From: Thalassobius sp047123305
Lineage (GTDB): Bacteria > Pseudomonadota > Alphaproteobacteria > Rhodobacterales > Rhodobacteraceae
NCBI RefSeq assembly: GCF_047123305.1
Contig: NZ_CP138918.1
Span: 3,844,001 to 3,908,000 of the forward strand
Direction: 5' to 3'
Length of the DNA stretch: 64,000 bases
Below are positions 8,567 to 17,369 of this stretch, piece after piece. Position 1 is the stretch's first letter. The number at the start of each line of letters is the position of its first letter. The notes under the pieces are model-generated. The model worked only from the letters and a program-made list of their open reading frames with translations. It was not told where the DNA came from and did not search any database. The translations under genes and the position numbers were made by a program.

Positions 8567-9726
8567 GCCAGCACCTCGGTCAGCAGCTTCTCCATAAAGG
8601 CCTGCCCCGCCTGAAACTGCGCCACCGAGAGGTATTCATCTGGTTGATGCGCCTGCGCGATATTGCCGGGCCCGCAGACCACTGCGGAATACCCCGCCGC
8701 CTGAAAATGGCCAGCCTCGGTGCCGTAGCTCACCACATCGGTGGAATTGTCACCGGTGATCTGGCGGACGATACTTTCCGCCTCGCCCTCGTCTTCTGGT
8801 GCCAGCCCCATCAGGTCAAAGGTTTCGGTCACCTCAATGCCGGTCTCGGGCACAATCGCCTGCATCTCAGCTTCGACCTCGGCCACTTTGGCCAGCATCT
8901 TGTCACGCCAGTCATCATTGGCCTCATCCGGCACGGTGCGGAAATCAAGGCCGAAGATACAATCCTTGGCGGTGATGTTATGCGCCGTGCCGCCTTCGAT
9001 CTGGCCCACATGGGTTGACGTCCAGGGCGGTTCAAACAGGGCGGCGGTGTCGGAAGGCGTTGCGGCGGCCTGCGCCGCGTTGTTCTGGTTGGCCCATTCG
9101 ATCAGCTTGGCCCCGAACATAATCGCATTCACCCCCGTGTGGATCAGCGAGGAATGCACCTCAAACCCTTTCATGTGGATTCGGTAGGCCCGTCCACCCT
9201 TGTGGGCGGTCACGGTTTTCATCACGGATGGTTCCCCAACCAGCACCGCCGAAGCTTTGGGCAGATGTTTGTTCATTTCCTCAATCAGGGGCGGCGCACC
9301 GGTGCAGCCGATTTCCTCATCATAGGACAGGGCAATTTGCAACGGACGGGACACACCACGGTGGTGGGCCTCAACCAAGGCCCAGATCGCCAGCGCGTCA
9401 AAGCCTTTCATATCGCAGCAGCCGCGCCCAAACAGCTTGCCGTCTTTTTCCACCACGGTGAAAGGGTCCGTGGTCCAGGGCTGGCCATCCACAGGCACCA
9501 CATCTGTGTGGCCCGACAGCACAACACCGCCCTCAACCTCCGGGCCGACATGGGCAAACAGCCCTGCCTTGTCACCCTCGTCGTTATACTGGCGATAACA
9601 TTTGATCCCCTGCCCGGTCAGGTATTCCTCCACCCAGTCGATCAGCGGCAGATTGCTGTCACGGCTGACGGTCGGGAAAGAAACAAGGGCGTCCAGAATG
9701 GCGCGGGGGCTGAGGGGGGCGGTCAT
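8563..9726 (-). CDS. argE: ArgE/DapE-type M20 deacetylase (acetylornithine deacetylase-like)
   Basis: The 387-aa M20A metallohydrolase shows the ArgE metal ligands: GHTDVVPV (His73, Asp75), the bridging Asp105 in RGCCDMKG, and the catalytic Glu pair in SYDEEIGCTG (Glu137/138). The ATG at 9726 is preceded by AAAGGAAG at good spacing, and the N-terminus MTAPLSPRAILDALVSFPTV is typical. A frame extension to 9936 looks non-coding. Family proteins deacetylate N-acetylornithine in arginine synthesis. Here the gene heads an operon with an FAD oxidase and two amidohydrolases, so a catabolic role on other N-acyl amino acids is equally plausible. Confidence 0.85.
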   Translation of the reverse strand: MTAPLSPRAILDALVSFPTVSRDSNLPLIDWVEEYLTGQGIKCYRQYNDEGDKAGLFAHVGPEVEGGVVLSGHTDVVPVDGQPWTTDPFTVVEKDGKLFGRGCCDMKGFDALAIWALVEAHHRGVSRPLQIALSYDEEIGCTGAPPLIEEMNKHLPKASAVLVGEPSVMKTVTAHKGGRAYRIHMKGFEVHSSLIHTGVNAIMFGAKLIEWANQNNAAQAAATPSDTAALFEPPWTSTHVGQIEGGTAHNITAKDCIFGLDFRTVPDEANDDWRDKMLAKVAEVEAEMQAIVPETGIEVTETFDLMGLAPEDEGEAESIVRQITGDNSTDVVSYGTEAGHFQAAGYSAVVCGPGNIAQAHQPDEYLSVAQFQAGQAFMEKLLTEVLA

Positions 9727-10073
9727 TTTTCTTCCTTTAGCGGCAACATCGCAGTGGGGTCCTGCGCGGGTTATTTCCGTTGCAACAGAGCGCAGAACCG
9801 GCAGCAGCCGGTTGGATAGAGCAACGGGGAACAGGCGCAGACATCGGCGAAGCCTTGGGTTGGGGTCCAGTTGGATCGTCTGGGTCTTGGGGTCGAGAAG
9901 ATGCCAGAGCCGACCACAGAGGCCAGCAAAGGTCAATCAAGTGAAACTACGGGACCGTGGCGCCCCTGTATGCGCGGCGACGGCCCCAGTCATCAGCAAA
10001 AACAAAGGCACCGCCGAAGCGATGCCTTTTCAGGGTGGCCAGCGGCGGAACCGCGCGCCACCCATTTCAGATT
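9727..10073 (-). other. Gap between argE-like operon and ABC ATPase
   Basis: The stretch holds the terminator of the upstream ABC gene (9997-10029) and must contain the promoter of the argE-like operon. I see no gene. Open frames crossing it lack a ribosome-binding site and any recognisable protein pattern. Confidence 0.5.
9997..10029 (-). terminator. Rho-independent terminator of the fused ABC ATPase gene
   Basis: On the minus strand an 11-bp stem AAAGGCATCGC / GCGGTGCCTTT is closed by a TTCG tetraloop and followed by GTTTTTG. It lies 44 bp after the ABC stop codon, so the ATPase gene and the argE-like operon are separate transcription units. Confidence 0.85.
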
Positions 10074-11894
10074 TTAGTAACCGCTTTCCGAGGTCAGCAC
10101 GAAGTGGCCCGGTGTCACCTCATCATAGACCGAGGGGCCGGGTTCATGGCCGACCGGATGGATCGGCGACGGGATCGGTTTGAAGTTCAGCTCGCGCTCG
10201 GACTTGCGCTGGTGCGGATCAGCAATGGGCACCGCTTTCATAAGCGCCTGCGTATAGGGGTGCTGCGGATTTTCGAACACCGCCTGACGCGGGCCAAGCT
10301 CGACGATCCGGCCCAGATACATCACGCCCACATCGTGGCTGACTCGTTCCACAACGGCCATATCGTGACTGATGAACAGGAAGGACAGGCCCAGTTCCGC
10401 CTGCAGTTCCATCATCAGGTTCAAAACCTGTGCCTGCACCGAAACGTCCAGCGCCGAAACCGCCTCATCAGCGATGATCAGCTTGGGGTTCAACGCCAAA
10501 GCACGTGCAATCGCCACCCGCTGACGCTGCCCGCCGGACAGTTCGTGCGGGAAACGACGCAGGAAGCTGCGTGGCAGTTCCACCCGGTCAAACAGCATCT
10601 CAACACGTTTCTGCATCTCCTCTTTGGAGTGCGTGTTGTAGTTGCGCATCGGCTCGGCCACCTGATCGCCCAGCATCATCTGCGGGTTCAGCGAGGCAAA
10701 AGGATCCTGGAAGATCATCTGCATATCCAGACGGGCAGCGCGCAGATCATTGTGGTTCAGCGCCATGATGTCTTTGCCATCAATGTTGATATGGCCCGAC
10801 TGCGGTTCCACCAGACGCAGGATCGAGCGACCGGCGGTAGATTTACCACACCCCGACTCGCCCACCAGCGACAGGGTACGGCCTTTGTTGAGGGTAAAGC
10901 TCACATCCTCCACCGCATGCACATTGGCCACGGTGCGGCGGAAGAAGCCCCCTTTGACCGGGAAACGGGTGATGAGGTTTTTCACCTCCAGCAGCGGCTC
11001 TTCGGTGCCTTCAATTGGATCGAGGTTCTGGTTCTCACGCCCCAAGAGCTTCATAGGCTCCGGCAGCGCCTTGCCCTTCATCTCACCCAGTTTCGGTACC
11101 GCCGCCAGCAATGCTTTGGTATACTCGTGCTGCGGGTTTTCGAAGATCTCCTGAACGGTGCCCTCTTCCACCTTATTGCCGCGGAACATCACCACCACAC
11201 GGTCTGCCATCTGCGCCACAACCGCCATGTCATGGGTGATGAACATCACCGCCGTGCCTGTTTCGCGCTTCAGACGGTCCATCAGGGCCAGAATTTCGGC
11301 CTGAATGGTCACGTCCAACGCGGTGGTGGGTTCATCGGCAATCAACAGGCGCGGTTCACAGGCCAGCGCCATTGCGATCACAACCCGCTGACGCATCCCG
11401 CCGGACAGTTCGTGGGGGTATTGCTTCAGGCGACGCTCGGGTTCGGGGATACGGACCTGTTTCAGCAGTTCCAGCGCGCGCGCCTCTGCTTCTTTTTTGG
11501 TCATGCCCTTGTGCAGGCGCAGACCTTCGGTCAGCTGACGGCCCACCGTGAACACCGGATTCAGCGCGGTCATTGGTTCCTGGAAGATCATACCAATCTC
11601 ATTGCCGCGAATCGTCCGCATCAAATCCTGATCGGTTTCGGCCAGGTCGACCGAGTCATGATCCTTGCGATCAAACAGCAGTTTGCCGCCCGCAATCTCG
11701 CCGCCGCCGAACTCGACCAGACGCATAAGAGACAGGCTGGAGACCGATTTGCCTGATCCGGATTCCCCAACAATACAAACGGTTTCGCCCGGATTCACGT
11801 CGAAGGAGACATCCTCAACCCCAACGACCGGCCCGTCCTTTGTCTGAAACTCAACGCGCAGGTTTTCGATTTTTGCGATCGGCTGATCCAACAT
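10074..11894 (-). CDS. Fused two-domain ABC transporter ATPase (DppD-DppF / GsiA / YejF type)
   Basis: Energises peptide or amino-acid-derivative uptake at the inner membrane. The 606-aa protein is two complete ATP-binding domains in tandem. The first Walker A is GESGSGKS (residues 43-50) with signature LSGGMRQRV. The second Walker A is GESGCGKS near 345 with signature LSGGQRQRVAIARA. Each has a D-loop/Walker B (LLIADEPTTALD, LIIADEAVSALD). Each half ends with an oligopeptide-transporter C-terminal block of the PHPYTQALM type. It is transcribed divergently from its presumed partner binding-protein and permease genes, about 430 bp away. Confidence 0.93.
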   Translation of the reverse strand: MLDQPIAKIENLRVEFQTKDGPVVGVEDVSFDVNPGETVCIVGESGSGKSVSSLSLMRLVEFGGGEIAGGKLLFDRKDHDSVDLAETDQDLMRTIRGNEIGMIFQEPMTALNPVFTVGRQLTEGLRLHKGMTKKEAEARALELLKQVRIPEPERRLKQYPHELSGGMRQRVVIAMALACEPRLLIADEPTTALDVTIQAEILALMDRLKRETGTAVMFITHDMAVVAQMADRVVVMFRGNKVEEGTVQEIFENPQHEYTKALLAAVPKLGEMKGKALPEPMKLLGRENQNLDPIEGTEEPLLEVKNLITRFPVKGGFFRRTVANVHAVEDVSFTLNKGRTLSLVGESGCGKSTAGRSILRLVEPQSGHINIDGKDIMALNHNDLRAARLDMQMIFQDPFASLNPQMMLGDQVAEPMRNYNTHSKEEMQKRVEMLFDRVELPRSFLRRFPHELSGGQRQRVAIARALALNPKLIIADEAVSALDVSVQAQVLNLMMELQAELGLSFLFISHDMAVVERVSHDVGVMYLGRIVELGPRQAVFENPQHPYTQALMKAVPIADPHQRKSERELNFKPIPSPIHPVGHEPGPSVYDEVTPGHFVLTSESGY

Positions 11895-12320
11895 TCCCCA
11901 AGATCCATTTTTGGTATCATTTGTTGCAGGACGCTATAGAGGCGGTGCGGCCAGTGTCAAATCTCTAACCTTTAACGCGGCTTGACACGGCGAATTACCA
12001 CCCAGACGCGCCTTCCGCATGGGCAACGCAACGTCGGGCGCAAAGGATATGGGCGCGTTTGCCGCAATATACCGTAGAACTACCGCGCCGCGCGTGAAGA
12101 GGTCCCGTTACACCCCTTGCTTTTTGGATCCATTCGGTTTGTGATGCAGCCAGCCGTGAAGCTTTCCACGGTGTTAAGCATTTGTTTGGCGCCTAGAAAA
12201 TTGCCGGAATCGAATAGATCAGGCTGCATTCACGGATAGAATCAAGACCCGGCGAAGGGTCTGTAGCCCCCCCGTATGGGGACTTTTGGCACTTTCTGAG
12301 TGTCCAACATGGAGTGGAAA
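11895..12320. promoter_or_regulatory. Divergent control region of the peptide-transporter genes
   Basis: This 426-bp gene-free stretch lies between the divergently transcribed ATPase and binding-protein genes, so it should hold promoters for both. A small hairpin GACCC-GGCGAA-GGGTC sits at 12246-12261 in the binding-protein leader. A Shine-Dalgarno GGAG at 12311-12314 fixes that gene's start at 12321. I cannot assign a regulator site. Confidence 0.55.
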
Positions 12321-14021
12321 ATGAAAATCAAAACCCTCATGCTAGGTGCTGTCGCTGCGACCGCTCTGGCACCGGCCGCGATTGCTGAGCGCGCCTCGGA
12401 TGGTCACGTCAATATCATCTATTGGCAGGCCCCCTCGATCCTGAACCCGTATCTGTCGAGCGGCACCAAGGACATCGAGTCCGCCTCGCTCGTGGTTGAG
12501 CCGCTGGGCCGTTACGACCCGACCGGCGCGCTGATCCCCTACCTGGCCGAAGAGATCCCGACGCTGGAAAACGGTGGCGTTTCGGAAGATCTTAAAACCA
12601 TCACCTGGAAACTGAAGTCGGGCCTGAAATGGTCGGACGGCTCGGACCTGACCTCGGCGGACGTTAAGTTCACCGCCGACTACTGCATGCACCCCGAAGG
12701 TGGCTGCGCGCAGCTGGCCAAGTTTGAAGGCGTGACCGCGGTTGACATCGTTGACGATCTGACCGTGAAAGTGACCTTTGGCGAAGCCAAGCCGAACCCA
12801 TACGGTCCCTTCATGGGCGGCCAGTCGCCGATCATCCAGAAGGCCCAGTTCGAAAACTGCATGGGCGCCAAAGCGCCTGAGTGTACCGACGCCAACTTTG
12901 GCCCGATCGGCACCGGCCCGTTTGTTGTCACCGAGTTCAAGCCGAACGACGTGATCTCGATGGAAGCCAACCAGAACTACCGTGATGCGTCGAAACCGGC
13001 CTTCGCGACCCTGACCTTCAAAGGTGGCGGCGACGCAACCGCAGCTGGTCGTGCCGTTCTGGAAACCGGTGAATTTGACTACGCCTGGAACCTGCAGCTG
13101 GCCCCCGAGGTCATCGCGAACATGGAAAAAGGCGGCAAAGGTCAGACCGTTGCAGCCTTCGGTTCGCTGGTTGAGCGTATCGAAATGAACATGACCAACC
13201 CGTCCCCGGATCTGCCTGAAGGTGAGCGTTCCACCGAAGCCCACCCCCACCCGTTCCTGTCGGACATCAACGTGCGTAAAGCACTGTCGATGGCCATCGA
13301 CCGTGAACTGCTGGTGGAAATCGGCTACGGCAAAGCAGGTCGCCCGACCTGTAACCTGGTGCCCGCTCCTGCGATCTACGCGTCCGACAACACCGAGTGT
13401 CTGACCCAGGACATCGCCGGCGCAAACGCGCTGCTGGACGAAGCTGGCTGGGCAAAAGGTGCTGACGGCATCCGCGCCAAAGACGGCGTGAAACTGTCGA
13501 TCCTGTACCAGACCTCGACCAACGCCGTGCGTCAGGACTTCCAGGCTCTGATCAAACAGTGGTGGAGCGAGATCGGTGTTGAAACCGAACTGCGCAACAT
13601 CTCGGCTTCGGTCTTCTTCGGTGGTGACCCGGGTTCGCCCGACACCTTCCAGAAGTTCTACGCAGACGTTGAAATGTATGCGAACAACTTCGACGGCACT
13701 GACCCCGAATCGTACCTGGCCCAGCACACCTGTGAAAAGGCTCCGAAGCCTTCCGCACAGTGGCAGGGTGAGAACATCAACCGTTTCTGTGATCCCGAGT
13801 ATGACGCTCTAATCGCCGAGCTGGCCAAAACCGGTTCGCTTGAGAAGCGTGGTGAACTGGGTCGTAAGCTGAACGACATGCTGACCAAAGACAGCTATGT
13901 TGTTGTTCCGCTTGTAGATCGTGGCCGTGTTTCGGCACACGCCAACACCCTGGGTGGTGTTCAGCTGAACACCTGGGATTCCGAGCTGTGGAATGCCGCT
14001 GACTGGTACCGGATGCAATAA
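12321..14021 (+). CDS. Periplasmic peptide/nickel-type ABC substrate-binding protein (SBP_bac_5)
   Basis: Captures the substrate for the adjacent permeases. The 566-aa precursor begins with a Sec signal peptide (MKIKTLMLGAVAATALAPA, predicted cleavage near AIA-ER, residue 22). The cluster-C binding-protein fold follows, with LSILNPYL-like N-terminal motif (APSILNPYLSSGTKD), WKLKSGLKWSDGSDLTSADV, GTGPFVV and IRKALSMAID-like (VRKALSMAIDRELL) segments. I start at the ATG at 12321 because GGAG lies 7 nt upstream; a GTG at 12300 is less likely. A strong terminator after the gene probably makes the binding protein more abundant than the permeases. Confidence 0.93.
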   Translation: MKIKTLMLGAVAATALAPAAIAERASDGHVNIIYWQAPSILNPYLSSGTKDIESASLVVEPLGRYDPTGALIPYLAEEIPTLENGGVSEDLKTITWKLKSGLKWSDGSDLTSADVKFTADYCMHPEGGCAQLAKFEGVTAVDIVDDLTVKVTFGEAKPNPYGPFMGGQSPIIQKAQFENCMGAKAPECTDANFGPIGTGPFVVTEFKPNDVISMEANQNYRDASKPAFATLTFKGGGDATAAGRAVLETGEFDYAWNLQLAPEVIANMEKGGKGQTVAAFGSLVERIEMNMTNPSPDLPEGERSTEAHPHPFLSDINVRKALSMAIDRELLVEIGYGKAGRPTCNLVPAPAIYASDNTECLTQDIAGANALLDEAGWAKGADGIRAKDGVKLSILYQTSTNAVRQDFQALIKQWWSEIGVETELRNISASVFFGGDPGSPDTFQKFYADVEMYANNFDGTDPESYLAQHTCEKAPKPSAQWQGENINRFCDPEYDALIAELAKTGSLEKRGELGRKLNDMLTKDSYVVVPLVDRGRVSAHANTLGGVQLNTWDSELWNAADWYRMQ

Positions 14022-14037
14022 TCTGGTCCGACCTTTT

Positions 14038-14065
14038 GCCCCGGCCGTCATGGCCGGGGCTTTTT
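14038..14065 (+). terminator. Intra-operon terminator/attenuator after the binding-protein gene
   Basis: A 9-bp GC stem GCCCCGGCC / GGCCGGGGC with loop GTCAT is followed by TTTTT. It sits between the binding-protein gene and the first permease gene and probably reduces downstream expression. Confidence 0.85.
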
Positions 14066-14128
14066 CTTGGGCGCGCTAGTGTGTATGACCGCGCGCAGAA
14101 ACAAGAATAGCCGCAAAGGCCTCCGTAT

Positions 14129-15136
14129 ATGCTGACTTTTACTGTTCGACGATTGGTGTTGGCTGTGCCGACCCTGTTGTTCATCAGCCTGGTCATCTTC
14201 TTGTTGCTCGAGCTTGCGCCGGGCGACCCGATGGCACAGGTCCCGCTCACCGTACCGCCAGAAGTGAAGGAAAAGATGCGCGAAGCGCTTGGCCTCGGCC
14301 AGCCGATGCACGTGCGTTTCCTGAAATGGCTGGTGCAATTCTTCTGGGTCGAACCCCAGATCCTCTTTGACCATGTGTTCGGCACCACCTTCGCCGAAGG
14401 CAAGCTGCGCGTGCTCAGCTGGCAGACCCGTTCGCCGGTGATGGACATCGTTGTGCAGCGGATGCCGCAGACTTTGTGGGTTGTGGGCCTGTCCTACATC
14501 GTGGGTGTCCTGATCGCACTGCCGATCGGCATCTACTCGGCCTACCGCCAGTATTCGGTGTTTGACCAGGTAGGTACCTTCATTTCGATGATCGGTTTCT
14601 CGGTTCCGACCTTCTTCACCGGTGTTTTGCTGATTGTGATCTTCTCGGTGAACCTGGGCTGGTTCCCGTCGATCTATGACACAACACATAAAGTGACCGA
14701 TTGGGACAGCCTGATGGTGCAGCTGCGTCAGCTGGCGATGCCGGTCTTTGTTCTGGCGCTCTACAACGCCGCACAGATCAGCCGTTTCATGCGGGCCTCG
14801 ATGCTGGATAACCTGAACCAGGACTACGTGCGCACCGCACGGGCCAAAGGTCTGGGTGAGAAAGCCGTTGTACTGGTTCACGTGCTGCGCAACTCGATGA
14901 TCCCGGTTGTCACCGTGATCGCGCTGGGGGCCCCGCAGGTCTTTGGCGGTGCGATCATCACGGAACAGGTGTTCAAGGTGAACGGCCTCGGCCATCTGCT
15001 GATCGGCGCAATTGAAGCCAACGACCTGCCCACCGTGCAGACGCTGACCTTCATCTTTGCGCTGCTGATCGTGGTGTTCAACATCATTGCTGATGTCCTC
15101 TACGGCATCCTGGACCCGAGGATTCGCTATGACTGA
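14129..15136 (+). CDS. Peptide ABC transporter permease, DppB/OppB type
   Basis: The 335-aa inner-membrane protein has six predicted membrane segments. The N-terminal pattern LTFTVRRLVLAVPTLLFISLVIFLLLELAPGDP is diagnostic of DppB/OppB/GsiC permeases. The cytoplasmic EAA loop that contacts the ATPase is present as DYVRTARAKGLGEKAVVLVHVLRNS. The last residues overlap the next permease start by 8 nt (15129-15136). It pairs with the DppC-type protein to form the translocation path for the upstream binding protein. Confidence 0.93.
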   Translation: MLTFTVRRLVLAVPTLLFISLVIFLLLELAPGDPMAQVPLTVPPEVKEKMREALGLGQPMHVRFLKWLVQFFWVEPQILFDHVFGTTFAEGKLRVLSWQTRSPVMDIVVQRMPQTLWVVGLSYIVGVLIALPIGIYSAYRQYSVFDQVGTFISMIGFSVPTFFTGVLLIVIFSVNLGWFPSIYDTTHKVTDWDSLMVQLRQLAMPVFVLALYNAAQISRFMRASMLDNLNQDYVRTARAKGLGEKAVVLVHVLRNSMIPVVTVIALGAPQVFGGAIITEQVFKVNGLGHLLIGAIEANDLPTVQTLTFIFALLIVVFNIIADVLYGILDPRIRYD

Positions 15137-16067
15137 TGACAAGCAAGTGAGCCCCATTGGCGCTCTGTCCGACCCGATGCCCTCTGCCCCGCCGCGCAGC
15201 CAATGGCTGGCCGTGTGGGAGCAGTTCAAAACCCATAAGGGGGCGCTGCTGGGTGGCATCATCTTCCTGCTGATCGTTCTGACGGTGTTTGTGGGTCCCT
15301 GGGTCTGGCCCTATGACCCGACCTACATCGACATCCGCGCGCGGAACCAGGGACCAAGCTTTGCCCACCCGCTGGGCACCGACCAGCTGGGCCGCGATAC
15401 GCTGGCGCGTATGATGGCAGGCGGTCAGGTTTCGGTGGCAGTGGGCATCACCGCGATGCTGCTGGCGCTATTCCTGGGGTCGCTGGTGGGCGTGCTGGCT
15501 GGTTTTTTCAAGAAACTCGACGGCCCGCTGATGCGTCTGACCGACCTGTTCCTGGCGCTGCCGCTGCTGCCGCTGCTCTTGGTAATGGTGCTGCTGTTCC
15601 GCGACACGCTGAACCAGGCCTTTGGTCCGGAGACCGGGATTTTCATCCTGATCGTTCTGGCCATCGGCGTGACCAGCTGGATGCCCACCGCCCGGATCGT
15701 GCGCGGTGACGTGCTGGCGCTGAAAGAGCGCGAGTTCGTTCTGGCCGCCCGCTCCATCGGCACCAAAAACGGCAAGATGATCACCCGTCATATCCTGCCC
15801 AACGTGCTGTCGCCCATCATGGTGTCGGCCACGCTGGGGATCGCCAACGCGATCATCACGGAATCGGCGCTGTCCTTCCTCGGGCTCGGCTTCCCGCCGG
15901 ATTTCCCGACCTGGGGCCGTCTGCTGTTTGATGCGACCGACTATCTGCAGCAATACCCCGAGCGGGTGTTCTGGCCGGGTCTGGCAATCTCGCTGACGGT
16001 GCTGAGTGTGAACTACCTCGGCGACGGTCTGCGCGACGCTCTGGACCCACGGATCCGCGGCCGCTAA
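15129..16067 (+). CDS. Peptide ABC transporter permease, DppC/OppC type
   Basis: This is the second permease subunit, 312 aa from the ATG at 15129 (MTDDKQVSPIG). That start overlaps the stop of the first permease; an earlier in-frame ATG at 15087 lies deep in the upstream gene. It has an N-terminal cytoplasmic tail, a first membrane helix (GALLGGIIFLLIVLTVFVGPWVWPYDP), the family motif HPLGTDQLGRDTLARMM, and the EAA loop REFVLAARSIGTKNGKMITRHILPN split over the cytoplasmic side. The operon ends at a strong hairpin 21 nt further on. Confidence 0.93.
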   Translation: MTDDKQVSPIGALSDPMPSAPPRSQWLAVWEQFKTHKGALLGGIIFLLIVLTVFVGPWVWPYDPTYIDIRARNQGPSFAHPLGTDQLGRDTLARMMAGGQVSVAVGITAMLLALFLGSLVGVLAGFFKKLDGPLMRLTDLFLALPLLPLLLVMVLLFRDTLNQAFGPETGIFILIVLAIGVTSWMPTARIVRGDVLALKEREFVLAARSIGTKNGKMITRHILPNVLSPIMVSATLGIANAIITESALSFLGLGFPPDFPTWGRLLFDATDYLQQYPERVFWPGLAISLTVLSVNYLGDGLRDALDPRIRGR

Positions 16068-16087
16068 GAGCGCAAATAAGAACATTC

Positions 16088-16125
16088 AAACGGCCCGTTG
16101 CCTCTGCAGCGGGCCGTTTTCTTTG
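16088..16125 (+). terminator. Rho-independent terminator of the peptide-transporter operon
   Basis: A perfect 10-bp stem AAACGGCCCG (16088-16097) / CGGGCCGTTT (16110-16119) has a 12-nt loop and is followed by TTTCTTTG. It lies 21 nt after the last permease stop. Confidence 0.88.
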
Positions 16126-16274
16126 CAATGGCTGATGTGAAAAACACAAGTTCCGGCCGCACCACCCAAAACGGAACACTGTCCTGTTTTCCAGCCCCAT
16201 AGCCCCACCCCAGAAGATTGATTTCCCTCAAACATATTGGCATTCGTGCATTCGTTCGCATGTGAGGTGCCAAG

Positions 16275-17369
16275 ATGTACGAATCTCTGTTGGAAACACT
16301 GTCCTTTATCCCCGGTCTGGAAGACAAGACCGCCCCCGAGGTTGCTGTCTACGCCGGCCTGATCCTTGGCGTGCTCTTTGGCGCCTTGGCGCAGATCACC
16401 CGGTTCTGTTTCCGCCGCGCGGTGGTTTCGGGGCCGGATCGCCGTCAGGCCGCTGGTGTCTGGCTGACCGGTCTGGCGCTGGCTGTCTTGGCCACCCAGT
16501 TCGCGGTGATGTACGAACTGATCTCCTTCGACGATCACCGGTTCATGTCCTCTGACCTGCCTGTTGCCGCCATTGTCCTGGGCGGCCTGCTGTTTGGCGC
16601 CGGCATGGTGTTGACCCGCGGCTGTGTGTCCCGCCTGACCGTATTGAGCGGATCAGGCAACCTGCGCGCGCTGACGGTTCTGGTGGTTTTCGCCATTGTC
16701 GCCCATGCCACGCTGAAAGGCGTTCTGGCCCCCCTGCGCGTTGCGCTTGGCAGTTACACCCTTCCCCCTGAAAGCGCCGCGCTGCCCGGCGCGGGACCGA
16801 TCCTGGCGGCACTCATCGCCTTTGGCCTGCTGGCCATCGCTGCCCGCTCTGGTGCCCGCCCGGCGCATCTGCTCGGCGGAGCCCTGATCGGCCTGATCGC
16901 CGCCGCAGGCTGGGTCACCACCGGCTATGTGCTTTACGATGACTTTGACCCGGTGGCGCTGGAAAGCCTCAGCTTCACCCTGCCCGCGTCGGAAACGCTG
17001 TTCTGGACCATCGCCTCCTCTTCGATCTCGGCCACCTTTGGCACCGGCATCCTGGGCGGCGTCATAGCAGGGGCGGCGATTGCCGCGCTCATACGGGGAG
17101 AGTTTCAGTGGCAGAGCTTTGACAGCCCCGCCCAAACCGGTCGCTACCTGAGCGGTGCGGCACTGATGGGTGTGGGCGGTGTTCTAGCCGGTGGCTGCAC
17201 GCTAGGCGCTGGCCTATCAGGTGTGCCAACCCTGTCAATTGCAGCTGTGCTGGCCATTGTCGCGATCGCCGCGGGCGGCGTGATCGCCGACCGCCTGCTC
17301 AAGATCAGTGCATCTTCTTCTGGATCCGCCGGATCATCCACCAAACAACCGCTACAACCGGCAGAGTGA
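16275..17369 (+). CDS. YeeE/YedE-family sulfur-compound transporter (TsuA-like)
   Basis: The 364-aa integral membrane protein has two repeated YeeE/YedE halves. Each ends in a Gly-Cys motif inside a membrane segment: TRGCVSRL (Cys117) and AGGCTLGAGLSG (Cys308). A further Cys45 lies in RFCFRRA. In TsuA these cysteines relay thiosulfate through the membrane, so thiosulfate or related sulfur uptake is the best guess. The gene stands alone on this strand, and its last 65 nt overlap the 3' end of the opposite-strand DUF3422 gene. Confidence 0.88.
   Translation: MYESLLETLSFIPGLEDKTAPEVAVYAGLILGVLFGALAQITRFCFRRAVVSGPDRRQAAGVWLTGLALAVLATQFAVMYELISFDDHRFMSSDLPVAAIVLGGLLFGAGMVLTRGCVSRLTVLSGSGNLRALTVLVVFAIVAHATLKGVLAPLRVALGSYTLPPESAALPGAGPILAALIAFGLLAIAARSGARPAHLLGGALIGLIAAAGWVTTGYVLYDDFDPVALESLSFTLPASETLFWTIASSSISATFGTGILGGVIAGAAIAALIRGEFQWQSFDSPAQTGRYLSGAALMGVGGVLAGGCTLGAGLSGVPTLSIAAVLAIVAIAAGGVIADRLLKISASSSGSAGSSTKQPLQPAE

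Noticed and set aside
9957..11756. Long open frame antisense to the fused ABC ATPase
   Set aside because: It mirrors the ATPase gene exactly and contains His-rich low-information sequence; no start signal.
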